Part shown: positions 5,387 through 6,272 of the stretch, piece after piece
Position numbering within the stretch: position 1 is the first letter of the stretch
Layout of the letters: each line of letters begins with the position of its first letter
Source of the DNA: an uncultured Treponema sp.
GTDB taxonomy: Bacteria; Spirochaetota; Spirochaetia; Treponematales; Treponemataceae
Direction: 5' to 3'
Length of the DNA: 6,272 nt
NCBI GenBank assembly: GCA_946611835.1
Contig: CAMOEE010000145.1
Location: 1-6,272 of the forward strand
Made by a program: the position numbers and the translations under genes
The notes under the pieces: generated by a model
Databases searched by the model: none
Told to the model about the DNA's origin: nothing
What the model saw: the letters and a program-made list of their open reading frames with translations, nothing else

Positions 5387-6272
5387 AAAGACCTTTTGCC
5401 CAGCTGTATGTTGTAAGGTATGGATCTGGCTTTACGGCACCACTTGTTGACCAAATTTCATCGATAAGTCCAGTCTCATTTATTTTTCCGATTCTAACCG
5501 GCTTGTAAATGTGCTGGTTGTCTCCGTCAAGTGTAACTTTTCCTTCAGGAGCATCGAATGTGATTCCCTTGGCGGCAGCCCGGATTTTTTCGACATCGAA
5601 TGAGCCTGCCTTTTCAGCAGCCTTTGCCCACAAGTAGACTCCAATGTAGCCTGCTTCAATAGGGTCGTCTGTTACTCGTTTTTCGCCGAAGGAAGCCTTG
5701 TATGCCCTTACGAAAGCGGCGTTTTCAGGCGTTTTTGTTGTCTGGTAGTAGTTCCATGCGACATAGTGACCTTTGAGATTGTCAATTCCAACGCCGCCAA
5801 CTTCTTCTTCTGCGATCGAGAAACTCATTACAGGAATTGACTTTGAAGTGATTCCGGCATCAGTCAGCTGCTTGAAGAATGCGACATTTGAGTCACCGTT
5901 GAGGGTGTTGATGATACAGTCAGGCTTGGCAGACTGAATTTTACTTACGATTGTCGCAAAATCAGTGTGTCCCATAGGAGTATATTCCTCACCGGCGACC
6001 GAGCCTCCAATGTTTGCAAGCTGTGCCTTGATGATTTTGTTTGCCGTTCTTGGGAAGACATAATCGCTTCCGACCAGGAACATTTTCTTTCCGAACTCTT
6101 TAGCACAAAAATCAACGGCAGGAACTGCCTGCTGGTTTGGAGCCGCGCCCATGTACATAATGTTTGGGCTGGCTTCCATACCCTCATACTGAACCGGGTA
6201 CCACAAGAGAGCTCCTGTTTCTTCGACAACCGGCTTTACTGCCTTTCGTGAAGCACTTGTCCAGCAGCCGAA
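5385..6272 (-). CDS. urtA: Urea ABC transporter substrate-binding protein UrtA (partial, 5' end outside window)
   Basis: The frame is open to the right edge, giving the C-terminal 295 residues; the true start, signal peptide or lipobox, and probably 100 or more residues lie outside. UrtA captures urea outside the cytoplasmic membrane and delivers it to UrtBC. Numbered from the edge, FGCWTSASRKAV (1-12), LLWYPVQYEG (22-31), ASPNIMYMGAAPNQQ (34-48), GHTDFATIVSKI (101-112), NTLNGDSNVAFF (122-133), VTDDPIEAGYIGVYLW (200-215) and TFDAPEGKV (238-246) are all closely UrtA-like and support urea over branched-chain amino acids as ligand. TTG at 6204-6206 encodes Leu within a conserved run and is not the start. 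Two consecutive TAG codons end the gene, the first at 5385-5387. A heptamer array begins at the stop. The operon promoter is not visible. Confidence 0.93.
   Translation of the reverse strand, partial: FGCWTSASRKAVKPVVEETGALLWYPVQYEGMEASPNIMYMGAAPNQQAVPAVDFCAKEFGKKMFLVGSDYVFPRTANKIIKAQLANIGGSVAGEEYTPMGHTDFATIVSKIQSAKPDCIINTLNGDSNVAFFKQLTDAGITSKSIPVMSFSIAEEEVGGVGIDNLKGHYVAWNYYQTTKTPENAAFVRAYKASFGEKRVTDDPIEAGYIGVYLWAKAAEKAGSFDVEKIRAAAKGITFDAPEGKVTLDGDNQHIYKPVRIGKINETGLIDEIWSTSGAVKPDPYLTTYSWAKGL

Noticed and set aside
6204..6206. TTG as the start of UrtA
   Set aside because: The frame stays open to the window edge and the upstream residues FGCWTSASRKAV are strongly UrtA-like, so this TTG is an internal Leu codon.

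Overview
The window carries most of a urea ABC transporter operon, urtA(partial)-urtB-urtC-urtD-urtE, on the minus strand (6272 down to 1530). It converges on an orphan DUF4143-type AAA+ ATPase gene on the plus strand (161-1495). The organism is not named by any RNA gene or marker. The AT-rich spacers, the DUF4143-type ATPase and the GC-rich mosaic repeat inside an operon suggest a host-associated anaerobic spirochaete of the Treponema kind. That is an inference of moderate to low certainty.

Layout. 1-160: AT-rich leader with a 16-bp AT palindrome and a 32-bp tandem repeat whose second copy overlaps a candidate promoter. 161-1495: the ATPase. 1456-1483: a perfect 10-bp inverted repeat inside the last codons of the ATPase gene, placed where a terminator for the oncoming urt operon would be expected. 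1530-2225: urtE. 2218-3069: urtD, overlapping urtE by 8 nt. 3087-4208: urtC. 4235-5140: urtB. 5141-5384: a 244-bp spacer made of three different repeat-like blocks. 5385-6272: the C-terminal 295 residues of UrtA, whose start lies beyond the right edge.

Working together: UrtA would bind urea outside the cytoplasmic membrane, UrtB and UrtC form the channel, and UrtD and UrtE hydrolyse ATP to drive import. No urease genes are in the window. The ATPase has no visible functional tie to urea uptake and looks like a separate, probably mobile or accessory, gene. The most unusual non-coding material is the repeat mosaic between urtA and urtB, which may set the ratio of binding protein to permease, and the phased repeat over the ATPase promoter. 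I found no convincing wholly new gene system.
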